Origin: CALMEC01 sp964628685
GTDB lineage: Bacteria > Actinomycetota > Thermoleophilia > Miltoncostaeales > Miltoncostaeaceae
Length of the DNA: 64,000 nucleotides
Assembly: GCA_964628685.1 (NCBI GenBank)
Contig: CAZVNM010000003.1
Span: 434,001 to 498,000 of the forward strand
Direction: 5' to 3'
The stretch's first letter is position 1; every line of letters begins with the position of its first letter. A model generated the notes under the pieces. The model was not told where the DNA came from, did not search any database, and worked only from the letters and a program-made list of their open reading frames with translations. A program made the translations under genes and the position numbers. Positions 17,932-25,752 of this stretch are shown here, in pieces.

Positions 17932-18004
17932 TGCCCCCGGGAGGATTCGAACCTCCGACACCAGGTTTAGGAAACCTGTGCTCTATCCCCTGAGCTACGG
18001 GGGC
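17932..18004 (-). tRNA. tRNA-Arg (CCT anticodon)
   Basis: Read on the minus strand, acceptor GCCCCCG (18004-17998) pairs with CGGGGGC (17939-17933), with discriminator A at 17932. D arm GCTC-AGGGGATA-GAGC, anticodon arm CAGGT / ACCTG around loop TTCCTAA (anticodon CCT), and T arm GGAGG-TTCGAAT-CCTCC are all intact. CCA is not encoded. Confidence 0.95.
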
Positions 18005-18069
18005 GCGCGGACAAGGATACCGCCCCGCTGGCAGCATCCTGCGCAAGCACATCGCGCGAAGGAGACGAC

Positions 18070-18705
18070 ATGGCCGAAGAGGGGATCGACATCGAGGGGG
18101 TCAGCTCCGCATCGCTCTGCGACGCCATGGCCGCCCGCTACCCGCACCGCTGTCACGTGCTGGACCTCATGTCGCCCACCCCGGGTGAGGTGCTCTTCGG
18201 CAAGGTCGCGACCATGCGCTTCTTCCCCAACCGGGAGGACCACCACAGCGAGGCCGACCGCTTCGACGACCTGCTGGCCGAGGCGGCCGACACCGGCAAC
18301 GTCCTCGTCATCGGCGCCGGCGGTCACCCCGACCAGGCCGTGGCGGGCGGCAAGAAGGTGGCGCGCATCGAGGCCGCCGGCTTCACGGGCCTCTTGACCG
18401 ACGCGCGCCTACGCGACATGGACGAGGTCGCCGACTTCGACATCGTCTGTTACGCGAGTGGCGAGACGGTGCGCGCGGCCGGTGACGACACCCGGCCGCT
18501 CGAGGCCAACACCCCCGTCGAGATCGACGGCGTGGGTGTGCTGCCGGGCGACTGGGTCTACGCCGACAACGCCGGCGCCGTGTTCATCCCAGCGGGTGAC
18601 CTGGACGAGATGCTGGACGCCGCCCGCGCGATCGAGCGTCGCGACGCCGAGGCGGTGGCCAAGGCGCGCGGCGGGGGACGGCGGCGCCGAGGTCGCCGCG
18701 GGTAG
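18070..18705 (+). CDS. RraA-like family protein (aldolase/RNase E regulator fold)
   Basis: A 211-residue protein with the RraA fold pattern: DLMSPTPGEVLFGKVATM near the start, VIGAGGHPDQAVAGG, TDARLRDMDEV containing the conserved Arg-Asp of the divalent-metal aldolase site, and PGDWVYADNAGAVFIP. Family members are either 4-hydroxy-4-methyl-2-oxoglutarate or oxaloacetate aldolases/decarboxylases, or RNase E inhibitors; the retained RD pair leans towards an enzyme. A clear AAGGAGA precedes the ATG. The C-terminus is a short Arg/Gly-rich tail. It lies 36 bp upstream of an aldo/keto reductase and is probably co-transcribed. Confidence 0.78.
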   Translation: MAEEGIDIEGVSSASLCDAMAARYPHRCHVLDLMSPTPGEVLFGKVATMRFFPNREDHHSEADRFDDLLAEAADTGNVLVIGAGGHPDQAVAGGKKVARIEAAGFTGLLTDARLRDMDEVADFDIVCYASGETVRAAGDDTRPLEANTPVEIDGVGVLPGDWVYADNAGAVFIPAGDLDEMLDAARAIERRDAEAVAKARGGGRRRRGRRG

Positions 18706-18741
18706 CGTCGGACGCACGACGATCCCCTGAAGGAGACGCAC

Positions 18742-19725
18742 ATGGAGACCATCCAGATCCCGGGCCTGCCGGCCCCCGTGTCGCGCATCGCCCTGGGCAC
18801 CTGGGCCATCGGCGGATGGATGTGGGGCGGACCGGACGACGACGCCTCGGTCGCCACCATCCGCACGGCGGTCGACCGGGGCATCACCCTCATCGACACC
18901 GCGCCGGTCTACGGCTTCGGGCACTCCGAGGAGGTCGTCGGCCGCGCGCTGGAGGACATCCGCGACCGGGTCGCCATCGCCACCAAGGTGGGCCTGGAGT
19001 GGGACGACAACGGGCGCATCAACCGCAACTCGTCACCCGAACACATCCGCGGGGAGGTGGAGGAGTCCCTCCGGCGTCTGCGCACCGACCGCATCGACCT
19101 CTCGCAGGTGCACTGGCCCGACGGTGCCGTGGCCTTCGAGGACACGGCCGCCGAACTGCTGCGGCTGCGCGACGAGGGCAAGATCCTCGCGATCGGCGTC
19201 AGCAACCACACGCCCGCCCAGATGGACGCGTTTCGCAGGGGTGCGCCGCTCGCCACGGTGCAGCCGCCCTACAACCTCTTCGAGCGCGCCATCGAGGACG
19301 ACGTGCTGCCCTACGCCGTCGACCACGGCCTCGTGGTGCTCGCCTACGGCGCACTCTGCCGCGGGCTGCTGTCGGGACGCATGCGACCCGACACCGCCTT
19401 CACCGGCGACGACCTGCGTCAATGGGACCCCAAGTTCAGGGACCCGCGCTACGGGCAGTACCTGGCGGCCGTCGACGCCCTGGCGGAATTCGCGCGTGAG
19501 CGTCACGACCGGTCGCTCCTGGCACTGGCGGTGCGCTGGGTGCTGGATCAGGGCCCCACCGTCGCCCTGTGGGGCGCGCGCAACGAGCGTCAGCTGGACG
19601 GGGTGGACGACGTGTTCGGCTGGACGCTGTCGGACGACGACAGGGTCGAGATCGACCGCATCCTCGCCCGGCACGTGACCGACCCGGTGGGACCGGAGTT
19701 CATGGCGCCGCCCGAGCGGGGGTAG
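18742..19725 (+). CDS. aldo/keto reductase
   Basis: A 327-residue NAD(P)H-dependent oxidoreductase with the TIM-barrel catalytic tetrad visible: Asp and Tyr in LIDTAPVYGFGHSEEV, Lys in VAIATKVG and His in SQVHWPD. The C-terminal ALWGARNERQLDGV fits the cofactor-binding segment. Substrate cannot be predicted. A good AAGGAGA precedes the ATG. Its last 26 bp overlap the end of the convergent SecD-like gene. Confidence 0.92.
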   Translation: METIQIPGLPAPVSRIALGTWAIGGWMWGGPDDDASVATIRTAVDRGITLIDTAPVYGFGHSEEVVGRALEDIRDRVAIATKVGLEWDDNGRINRNSSPEHIRGEVEESLRRLRTDRIDLSQVHWPDGAVAFEDTAAELLRLRDEGKILAIGVSNHTPAQMDAFRRGAPLATVQPPYNLFERAIEDDVLPYAVDHGLVVLAYGALCRGLLSGRMRPDTAFTGDDLRQWDPKFRDPRYGQYLAAVDALAEFARERHDRSLLALAVRWVLDQGPTVALWGARNERQLDGVDDVFGWTLSDDDRVEIDRILARHVTDPVGPEFMAPPERG

Positions 19726-20779
19726 GCGCAGGCGCACTGTCGGTCTCCCGAACGACGGGGAGTGCGCGTCCGGATCGATCCCACGCCCGGATCTCGAGTG
19801 GGTCCCTCAAGAGCCGTGCGCCGCGGCCGCGCGTGTGTGGACCGACCGTGTCGGCCGTCACCATGAACCACCCGTTCTGAATCGTCGCGTCGACCCAGGT
19901 GTCGTCCACGGACCGAACGGCGATTCGCCCGACCTCGGGACGTGCGCGTCCGGCCACCACGTCGATGCGGACCATTCGGTCATCGACTCTGACGCCACCG
20001 CCGATCGAGCTCTCGCACACACGCACCCGCGGAGCGCCCGGGCCTTCCCCGCAAACACCGGTTCCACCGCGACCCGTCGCACCGCCCGCCGGATCCGGAA
20101 AGGCGGTGGCGACGATCGTCGTGCCGCCCCACACACCCGCATAGAGCATCCGCGCCGAACCCCCGCCGGCCGGCTGCGTCCGCACCACGGCGATCCACTT
20201 CTTCGCCCGCGGGCCGAAGCTCCGAAGCGACGCCGGCAGGCGCACACGCGGCCCGGGCAGCGGCGGATGCGTGCCGTACCGCCGCGCGCCCTCCAGATCC
20301 ACCCGGCCGACCGGGCGCAGCAGCTGGTCGACGTCGCGGTTGGTCCACGCGCCCGGGATGCGCACCTGCACGTCTCGCTGGCCGACGTCGGTCACGGTGA
20401 TGCCGGCCGCGTCCAGCTTCCGTGCGCGCTGGGCGATCGCCGTCCGCACCCGCGCGCGGGCCTCGTCCACACCCTCGGCGGCGGGCGGCGTCACCGTCGC
20501 GGTCATCCCCCAGTCCACCCGCGCCGGAGGCATGCCCGCCAGCGGATCCACGGGTCGGGGATCGCCCGATCGCACCAGCACGATGCCCATCACCGTCACC
20601 GCGACGGCGCCCGATGCGACGGCCACCATCGCCGGTGTGCGTCGCCGCAGCGCACCGCGCCGCCGTCCGGCCTCGCGCGGACGGGCGAGGATCTCCCGGA
20701 GGAGGTCCTCCGGTGCGGTCGTGCCCTTCGATGAGTGCGGGTCGAGCGCCCGCACCCGGGTGATCACGTCAGACGGCAT
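19700..20779 (-). CDS. membrane protein with SecD-like extracytoplasmic segment, partner of ECF sigma
   Basis: A 359-residue protein translated from an ATG at 20779 that overlaps the end of the sigma gene by 11 bp. A cytoplasmic N-terminus (about residues 1-50) is followed by one membrane segment (MVAVASGAVAVTVMGIVLV), the layout of many sigma-linked regulatory proteins. The outer part has AIAQRARKLDAAGITVTDVG and VQVRIPGAW, close to the RxxxxGVxxxxVxxxxIxVxxPG pattern of the SecD periplasmic domain. It is probably an anti-sigma or accessory membrane protein, not a translocase. The gene pair and topology are clear; the SecD relation is a motif-level inference. Confidence 0.62.
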   Translation of the reverse strand: MPSDVITRVRALDPHSSKGTTAPEDLLREILARPREAGRRRGALRRRTPAMVAVASGAVAVTVMGIVLVRSGDPRPVDPLAGMPPARVDWGMTATVTPPAAEGVDEARARVRTAIAQRARKLDAAGITVTDVGQRDVQVRIPGAWTNRDVDQLLRPVGRVDLEGARRYGTHPPLPGPRVRLPASLRSFGPRAKKWIAVVRTQPAGGGSARMLYAGVWGGTTIVATAFPDPAGGATGRGGTGVCGEGPGAPRVRVCESSIGGGVRVDDRMVRIDVVAGRARPEVGRIAVRSVDDTWVDATIQNGWFMVTADTVGPHTRGRGARLLRDPLEIRAWDRSGRALPVVRETDSAPAPTPARAAP

Positions 20780-21239
20780 CGCCTGCTCCCTGGTCGATGG
20801 TGGTGTGGGCTTGTCCACGCGCAAGCTCCGCCCGGATCCGTCGCCGCGCGCGCAGGAGGCGCAGGGCGACGTTGGTGCGGGTGGTGCCGAGCATCTCGGC
20901 AATCTCGGCGTGGGTCAGGTCGTCCCAGGCCACCAGCAGGATGAGCTCGCGGTCGGTGGTCGACAGGCGATCCAACGCGCGCACCACGGCCGGGTCGAGC
21001 TCGGCCGGCGAGCCCGGTGCCGTGGCCACCTGCGTCTCGCTGACCAGCCGTTCGTGCGCGTCCCCTGCACGGCCTCGCCGGCGACGCTCGTTCAGACAGA
21101 GGTTGCGGGCGGTGGCCAGGAGCCACGGCAGCGGATCATCCGGCACCTCGTCAAGCCGGCGCCACGCCACGGCGAACGCCTCGGCGGCGATGTCGTCGGC
21201 CGCGGCGGCGCCCACCCGCCGGGCGGCGTAGGCGTGCAC
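20769..21239 (-). CDS. ECF-type RNA polymerase sigma factor with anomalous 5' end
   Basis: A 156-residue frame from the first GTG. Sigma region 2 (DDIAAEAFAVAWRRL, PLPWLLATARNLCLNERRR) and region 4 (LSTTDRELILLVAWDDLTHAEIAEML, TNVALRLLRARRRI) are clear. The frame stays open upstream to a TGA at 21321-21323 and encodes RFTQIFRAHHPRVHAYAARR, the normal start of region 2, but contains no ATG, GTG or TTG; a CTG at 21291-21293 is the only near-cognate codon. ATGs at about 21328 and 21324 lie in the other two frames. Either a CTG start, a real or sequencing frameshift, or an N-terminally trimmed protein is implied. Confidence 0.75.
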   Translation of the reverse strand: MHAYAARRVGAAAADDIAAEAFAVAWRRLDEVPDDPLPWLLATARNLCLNERRRRGRAGDAHERLVSETQVATAPGSPAELDPAVVRALDRLSTTDRELILLVAWDDLTHAEIAEMLGTTRTNVALRLLRARRRIRAELARGQAHTTIDQGAGDAV

Positions 21240-21500
21240 GCGCGGGTGGTGGGCGCGAAAGATCTGGGTGAAGCGCTGTGAATCGCCGGACAGGGTGTCG
21301 CCCCTCGCACGTGGAACCGTTCATTCATATGGTGTCCGAGCGGCCGCGGATGATTTCATCGTCCGTCGTTCGTGCATCCGGCGGCCGACGTCGTCCCCAC
21401 GGTGCCGGAGCCGGCGAATCGCGCATCGGCCACGGGGGAGTCGTGATGAGGATGTGTCGCGGTGCGTCGGGCATGCCGGTCAGCCGGCCCAGCCGACCGT

Positions 21501-21902
21501 TCAGCGCCACGTGGCCAGCAGGTCGTCCACCCGCCGGACCGTGTCCGGCGCCGCGGACGAGCACGCGTAGCCGTCGTAGGGGAGTTCCGCGCCGTCCGCG
21601 TACCCCACCCGCATCTCGGTCCGCGTGCCGCCCGCGCAGCCCTCGTCGATCCAGTTCTCGTCACCCGGACGCCAGCCGGCCCCGTCCAGGATCGCGGCGA
21701 GGTCGCGCAGCCGCTCGCGATCCGTCACCACGTGCAGACCTTGGTCGAAGCCCGGGACCGCCTTCTGCTGGCGGTACTCCACGCGAACGATGTTTCCGTG
21801 ACCGGCCGGCGCATCGCCACCGCGCAGCAATCCGACGGTGAGGGCGCCGGCGGCGACCGCGGCGACCACGAGGAGGACGACGGCGATGCGGATGGGTTTC
21901 AC
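21501..21902 (-). CDS. small membrane-anchored extracytoplasmic protein, unknown
   Basis: A 133-residue protein starting at GTG 21900-21902: an N-terminal membrane segment (IRIAVVLLVVAAVAAGALTVGLL) followed by a secreted domain with two Cys (EGCAGG, YACSSA) and RRVDDLLATW at the end. Not recognised. The frame continues upstream opposite the first monooxygenase gene, but those codons look like antisense shadow. The start is uncertain; no strong ribosome binding site is visible. Confidence 0.55.
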   Translation of the reverse strand: MKPIRIAVVLLVVAAVAAGALTVGLLRGGDAPAGHGNIVRVEYRQQKAVPGFDQGLHVVTDRERLRDLAAILDGAGWRPGDENWIDEGCAGGTRTEMRVGYADGAELPYDGYACSSAAPDTVRRVDDLLATWR

Positions 21903-22002
21903 GGTGGCACGACCTTCGCGGAGCGGGGAGAGTCGTTCCCGGTACGTCGCGGGCGGGTCGCACGTCACATCCGCCACCGTTCGCCTCCTGTGACGGCCCG
22001 AA

Positions 22003-22014
22003 CGCGTTAGGGTG
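22003..22014 (+). promoter_or_regulatory. conserved CGCGTTAGGGTG box, copy 1
   Basis: The sequence GCGTTAGGGTG recurs upstream of all three tandem monooxygenase genes. TAGGGT at 22008-22013 fits a -10. Here it leaves a leader of roughly 37 nt with an AGGGGA ribosome binding site before the ATG at 22057. Confidence 0.5.
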
Positions 22015-22056
22015 GCCTCATCAGGCGACCCCACTACACGCGTCAGGGGACTTGAC

Positions 22057-23082
22057 ATGAAGATCGTGCTGAGCGGTGGCGGAATGGTCGGACTCATCCT
22101 CGCGCGGCTGCTTCGCATGCGCGGTTTCGAGCCGGTCGTGATCGAGCGGATGAGTCCGGGGCAGTTCATCCCACGCGGATACATGATGGGCTTCCAGGGC
22201 CACCAGGTGTTCGAGGAGATGGGCTTCATGGAGCGCATCCGCGGGCTCGGGTGGCCGATCGCCCCCAACGACGACGGGTCGTCCGTCGCGGTCGCCGTGG
22301 CGGTGGGCCACGTGCTCGGCATGCTGCAGGACGGGCTGCCGGTGGAGTACGAGCACTCGGTGGTCGACCTGCTGCGCGACGACACGGGACGCATCACCGG
22401 TGTGGTGGTGGAGGGCCCCGAGGGGCAGCGGGAGATCGAGTCCGACCTGGTCGTCGCCTGCGACGGGATGATGTCGCCGGTGCGCGAGATGGCGGGTCTG
22501 GAGGCCGAGTTCACGCCGCTCGCCGAGGCCGCCATCATGTGGATGTGCCCCGGACAGAACGGCACCTCGTTCCATATGAACTACTTCGCCGACGGCGGCC
22601 ACATCGGGACGCTCGGCTGGCCGGAGGGCTCTGCGGGCTGGCGAAGCTGCGAGAAGGTGGGCGAGGAGGCCGCGCTCGCCCCGGGCGTCGAGGCGATCAA
22701 GGAGATGTGGGCGCGGCTCCTGCCCGAGTCGGCCAAGGGCGTCGCGAACCTCGAGTCCATCGACCAGGTGCGCTACAGCGAGCCCGTGCTCCTGCGCTGC
22801 CCCAGGTGGTGGATCCCGGGGCTCATCCTCATCGGCGACTCGGCGCACTTCTTCGGTCCCGAGACCGGCGTGTCGAGCGGCGTCGGGATGCAGGACGCCC
22901 AGGCGCTGGCCGAGGCCATCCGTCAGAACCCCCAGAACCCCGACGCCGCCTGCGCCCAGTACGAGGTGTGGCGGGTGCCGGCCGTGCGACCGCTCGAGGA
23001 CGCGGACCCGGGGCGCGAGCGGCTGGTGACCTACGGGACGCGCACCTCGAAGCCCGAGGAGGTCTGGCCGCCGCCGGCCTGA
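22057..23082 (+). CDS. FAD-dependent monooxygenase, tandem paralogue 1
   Basis: A 341-residue class A flavoprotein monooxygenase (PHBH fold). GGGMVG near the N-terminus is the dinucleotide-binding loop, ACDGMMSPVRE is the DG motif, and LILIGDSAHFFGPETGVSSG is the GD motif contacting FAD ribose. It uses NAD(P)H and O2, most likely on an aromatic or polyketide-like substrate that cannot be inferred. ATG at 22057 is chosen for the AGGGGA six bases upstream and because the GGGMVG motif begins right after. Two close paralogues follow in the same orientation. Confidence 0.85.
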   Translation: MKIVLSGGGMVGLILARLLRMRGFEPVVIERMSPGQFIPRGYMMGFQGHQVFEEMGFMERIRGLGWPIAPNDDGSSVAVAVAVGHVLGMLQDGLPVEYEHSVVDLLRDDTGRITGVVVEGPEGQREIESDLVVACDGMMSPVREMAGLEAEFTPLAEAAIMWMCPGQNGTSFHMNYFADGGHIGTLGWPEGSAGWRSCEKVGEEAALAPGVEAIKEMWARLLPESAKGVANLESIDQVRYSEPVLLRCPRWWIPGLILIGDSAHFFGPETGVSSGVGMQDAQALAEAIRQNPQNPDAACAQYEVWRVPAVRPLEDADPGRERLVTYGTRTSKPEEVWPPPA

Positions 23083-23163
23083 CCCGTCGGGCGTGGGGCG
23101 CGGCGGCGCGCGCCGCGCGGCCCCAGCGATCACGTGAGACGGCGCTTCCCACACAGGATCTAA

Positions 23164-23175
23164 TGCGTTAGGGTG
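23164..23175 (+). promoter_or_regulatory. conserved GCGTTAGGGTG box, copy 2
   Basis: TAGGGT at 23169-23174 within TGCGTTAGGGTG. It lies 39 bp before the ATG used for paralogue 2, and 11 bp before an in-frame alternative ATG at 23186. Confidence 0.5.
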
Positions 23176-23212
23176 CCGGAACCAGATGGCCCCGACGGGT
23201 GAGGTGAGCGGC

Positions 23213-24238
23213 ATGAGGATCGTGCTGAGCGGCGGCGGAATGGTGGGGCTCGTCCTCGCCCGGCTCCTTCGCATGCGGGGCTTCGAACCGGTCGTCATCG
23301 AGCGCATGACCCCCGGCCAGTTCATCCCGCGGGGCTACATGATGGGGTTCCAGGGGCATGAGGTCTTCGAGGAGCTGGGGCTCATGCAGCGCGTCCGCGA
23401 TGCCGGCTGGCCCATCGCCCCCAACCAGGACGGCACGTCGGTCGCGGTGTGCGTGGCCGTGGGCCACGTGCTGGGGATGCTGGCCGAGGACCTGCCCGTC
23501 GAGTACGGCCACTCGGTGGTCGAGCTGGCGCGCGACGACTCGGGCCGGGTCATCGGCGTGGTGGTGGAGGGTCCCGAGGGCCGACGGGAGATCGAGTCCG
23601 ACCTGGTCGTCGCGTGCGACGGCATGCGATCGCCGGTGCGCGAGATGGCGGGTCTGGAGGCCGAGTTCACGCCGCTTCCGGACGGTGAGCTCTCGTGGAT
23701 GTCGGACGCGCAGAACGAGACGTCGTTCCACATGCGCTACCTCACCGACGGCGGGTACATCCTCACCCTCGGGTGGCCGGAGGGATCAGCGGCCTGGCGC
23801 AGCTGCGACCGGGTCGGCCGCGAGGCGGCGCTGGCGCCGGGCCTCGATGCCATGAAGGAGATGTGGGCGCGCCTCCTGCCCGAGTGCGAGCGGGGGCTCG
23901 AGGGGCTCACCTCCCTGGACCAGGTGCGCTACGAGGAACCGGTGCTCCTTCGCTGCCCGCGGTGGTGGATCCCGGGGCTCATCCTCATCGGCGATGCCGC
24001 CCACTTCTTCGGTCCCGAGACGGGGGCGTCCAGCGGCATCGGGATGCAGGACGCACAGGCCCTGGCCGAGGCGATCCGTCAGAGCCCGGACAACCCCGAC
24101 CTGGTGTGCGCGCAGTTCGAGGCGTGGCGGGTGCCGGCGGTGCGGCCGCTGGAGGACGCCGATCCCAGTCGCGAGCGCATCCGCACCCACGCGCAGCGTC
24201 AGGTGCGCCCCGACGAGGTCTGGCCACCGCCGGGCTGA
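23213..24238 (+). CDS. FAD-dependent monooxygenase, tandem paralogue 2
   Basis: A 341-residue paralogue of the preceding gene with the same landmarks: GGGMVG, ACDGMRSPVRE and LILIGDAAHFFGPETGASSG. By eye it is very similar throughout, differing mainly in the mid-protein substrate region (PLPDGELSWMSDAQNETSF versus PLAEAAIMWMCPGQNGTSF), which suggests divergent substrates after duplication. ATG at 23213 is preceded by GAGGTGA five bases upstream; an in-frame ATG at 23186 is a weaker alternative. Confidence 0.85.
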   Translation: MRIVLSGGGMVGLVLARLLRMRGFEPVVIERMTPGQFIPRGYMMGFQGHEVFEELGLMQRVRDAGWPIAPNQDGTSVAVCVAVGHVLGMLAEDLPVEYGHSVVELARDDSGRVIGVVVEGPEGRREIESDLVVACDGMRSPVREMAGLEAEFTPLPDGELSWMSDAQNETSFHMRYLTDGGYILTLGWPEGSAAWRSCDRVGREAALAPGLDAMKEMWARLLPECERGLEGLTSLDQVRYEEPVLLRCPRWWIPGLILIGDAAHFFGPETGASSGIGMQDAQALAEAIRQSPDNPDLVCAQFEAWRVPAVRPLEDADPSRERIRTHAQRQVRPDEVWPPPG

Positions 24239-24257
24239 CCTCCGCCGCGTCACCAAA

Positions 24258-24269
24258 CGCGTTAGGGTG
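24258..24269 (+). promoter_or_regulatory. conserved CGCGTTAGGGTG box, copy 3, leaderless arrangement
   Basis: TAGGGT at 24263-24268 is followed by six bases and the ATG at 24275, so the transcript of paralogue 3 probably begins at or next to its start codon. Confidence 0.55.
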
Positions 24270-24274
24270 ACGGC

Positions 24275-25303
24275 ATGAAAATCGTGATCAGCGGTGGTGG
24301 AATGGTCGGGCTCATGCTCGCCCGACTCCTTCGGATGCGCGGCTTCGAGCCGCTCGTCTTCGAGCGCATGAAGGCCGGGGAGTTCATGCCCCGCGGCTAC
24401 ATGATGGGCTATCAGGGCTACCCGCCCTTCGAGGAGCTGGGCCTCATGCCGCAGATCCGCGAGGCGGGCTGGGACATCGCGCCCCGCTCCGACGGCAGCG
24501 CCGTCGCGGTCTGCGTGAACGTGGGCCTGGTCCTCGAGCTCCTGGCGCAGGACCTGCCGGTGGAGTACGAGAACACCGTCGTCGACCTGCTGCGCGACGG
24601 GTCGGGCCGGATCGTCGGCGTCGTGTCGGAGGGGCCCGAGGGTCGGCGCGAGCACGAGTCCGACCTGGTCGTCTGCTGCGACGGCACGCAGTCGCCCACC
24701 CGTCAGCTGGCCGGCCTGGAGGCCGAGTTCACGCCGCTCGCCGAGGCCGAGCTCGCCTGGAGCAGCGCCGTCCCCAACGGCACGTCCTTCGTCATGAAGT
24801 ACTTCTCGGACGGCGGACACATCGGCACGCTCGGATGGCCGCAGGGGTCCGCCGGCTGGCGGTCCTGCAAGAAGGTGGGGCGCGAGAAGGCGGTGGAGGA
24901 GCCGGGGCTGGACGCCCTCAAGGAGATGTGGACCCGCTTCATCCCCGAGTGCGCGGAGGGGATCGCCGGCGTCGAGTCGTTCGACCAGGTGCGCTACAGC
25001 GAACCGCAACTTCTGCGCTGCCCGAGGTGGTGGACACCGGGCCTCATCCTCATCGGCGACTCGGCGCACTTCTTCGGTCCCGAGACCGGCGTGTCGAGCG
25101 GCGTCGGCCTGGGTGATGCGCAGGCGCTCGCCGAGGCGATCCGGCAGAACCCCAAGAACGCCGACGCCGCCTGCGTGAGCTTCGAGGCGTGGCGGGTGCC
25201 GGTGGTGCGTCCGATGGAGGACGCCGACCCGGGTCGCGAGCGGCTCAAGACCTACGGTCAGCGCCAGGCGAAGCCGGAGGAGGTCTGGCCGCCGGAGGGC
25301 TGA
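24275..25303 (+). CDS. FAD-dependent monooxygenase, tandem paralogue 3
   Basis: A 342-residue third member of the tandem set with GGGMVG, CCDGTQSPTRQ and LILIGDSAHFFGPETGVSSG. It is the most diverged copy (KAGEFMPRGYMMGYQGYPPF versus the others' MGFQGH). It has no ribosome binding site, but a TAGGGT -10 lies six bases before the ATG, so translation is probably leaderless, unlike copies 1 and 2. A hairpin at 25312-25337 follows. Confidence 0.85.
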   Translation: MKIVISGGGMVGLMLARLLRMRGFEPLVFERMKAGEFMPRGYMMGYQGYPPFEELGLMPQIREAGWDIAPRSDGSAVAVCVNVGLVLELLAQDLPVEYENTVVDLLRDGSGRIVGVVSEGPEGRREHESDLVVCCDGTQSPTRQLAGLEAEFTPLAEAELAWSSAVPNGTSFVMKYFSDGGHIGTLGWPQGSAGWRSCKKVGREKAVEEPGLDALKEMWTRFIPECAEGIAGVESFDQVRYSEPQLLRCPRWWTPGLILIGDSAHFFGPETGVSSGVGLGDAQALAEAIRQNPKNADAACVSFEAWRVPVVRPMEDADPGRERLKTYGQRQAKPEEVWPPEG

Positions 25304-25311
25304 TCGTTGAG

Positions 25312-25337
25312 GCGCCACCGGACCCGCCCGGTGGCGC
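25312..25337. terminator. hairpin between convergent genes
   Basis: GCGCCACCGG (25312-25321) pairs perfectly with CCGGTGGCGC (25328-25337) around a six-base loop. It lies between the third monooxygenase and the convergent membrane protein gene and could serve both. There is no T tract. Confidence 0.55.
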
Positions 25338-25345
25338 TCACGCGC

Positions 25346-25663
25346 TCACGGAGAGTCGTCATCGCCGGGTGTCGGTCGGGGCGCCTGGGGCTCGTCGCTG
25401 GCGAGCGTCCGCAGCCGGGCGACCGTGGCCATCAGCAGGAAGGCCAACAGGTTGCCCGGGACGAGCAGAATGAGCGAGAGCCGCGCGTTCTCACCGCATG
25501 TCGAATCGACACCGCCGCAGGCCGACCACCGCCACGCGAAGACCCCCATCACCACGGCGGTGACGGCGGCCATGGTGATCAGGAGGCGCCGTTCCTTGAG
25601 CCAGAAGCCGAGGACCAGGCCGAGCACCGCGCCGGGGCCGAACCCAAGGAGGAGGATCTCCAC
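25346..25663 (-). CDS. small three-segment membrane protein, unknown
   Basis: A 105-residue protein with three hydrophobic segments (starting VEILLLGFGPGAVLGLVLGF, then LLITMAAVTAVVMGVFAW and LSLILLVPGNLLAFLLMATV) and a Pro/Asp-rich tail. Two Cys in the loop between segments 2 and 3 (SACGGVDSTCGE) may form a disulfide. A TATCCT box at 25670-25675 lies six bases before the GTG, indicating a leaderless transcript. Family not recognised. Confidence 0.65.
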   Translation of the reverse strand: MEILLLGFGPGAVLGLVLGFWLKERRLLITMAAVTAVVMGVFAWRWSACGGVDSTCGENARLSLILLVPGNLLAFLLMATVARLRTLASDEPQAPRPTPGDDDSP

Positions 25664-25739
25664 GCGCCGAGGATACGGGGGATCGCCGACGCGGGTGTCC
25701 CGATGCGCCCGGCGGTTTTCACCACACGCATCCGGCGTC

Positions 25740-25745
25740 TAACCT
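25740..25745 (+). promoter_or_regulatory. -10 box TAACCT, leaderless start
   Basis: TAACCT is followed by seven bases and the GTG at 25753, one of the repeated TANNNT-start arrangements in the window. Confidence 0.5.
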
Positions 25746-25752
25746 GTGCGCC

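Noticed and set aside
21903..22565. Upstream extension of the small membrane protein to a 354-residue product
   Set aside because: The added part is antisense to the first monooxygenase, whose motifs are intact; the signal-anchor begins at 21902.
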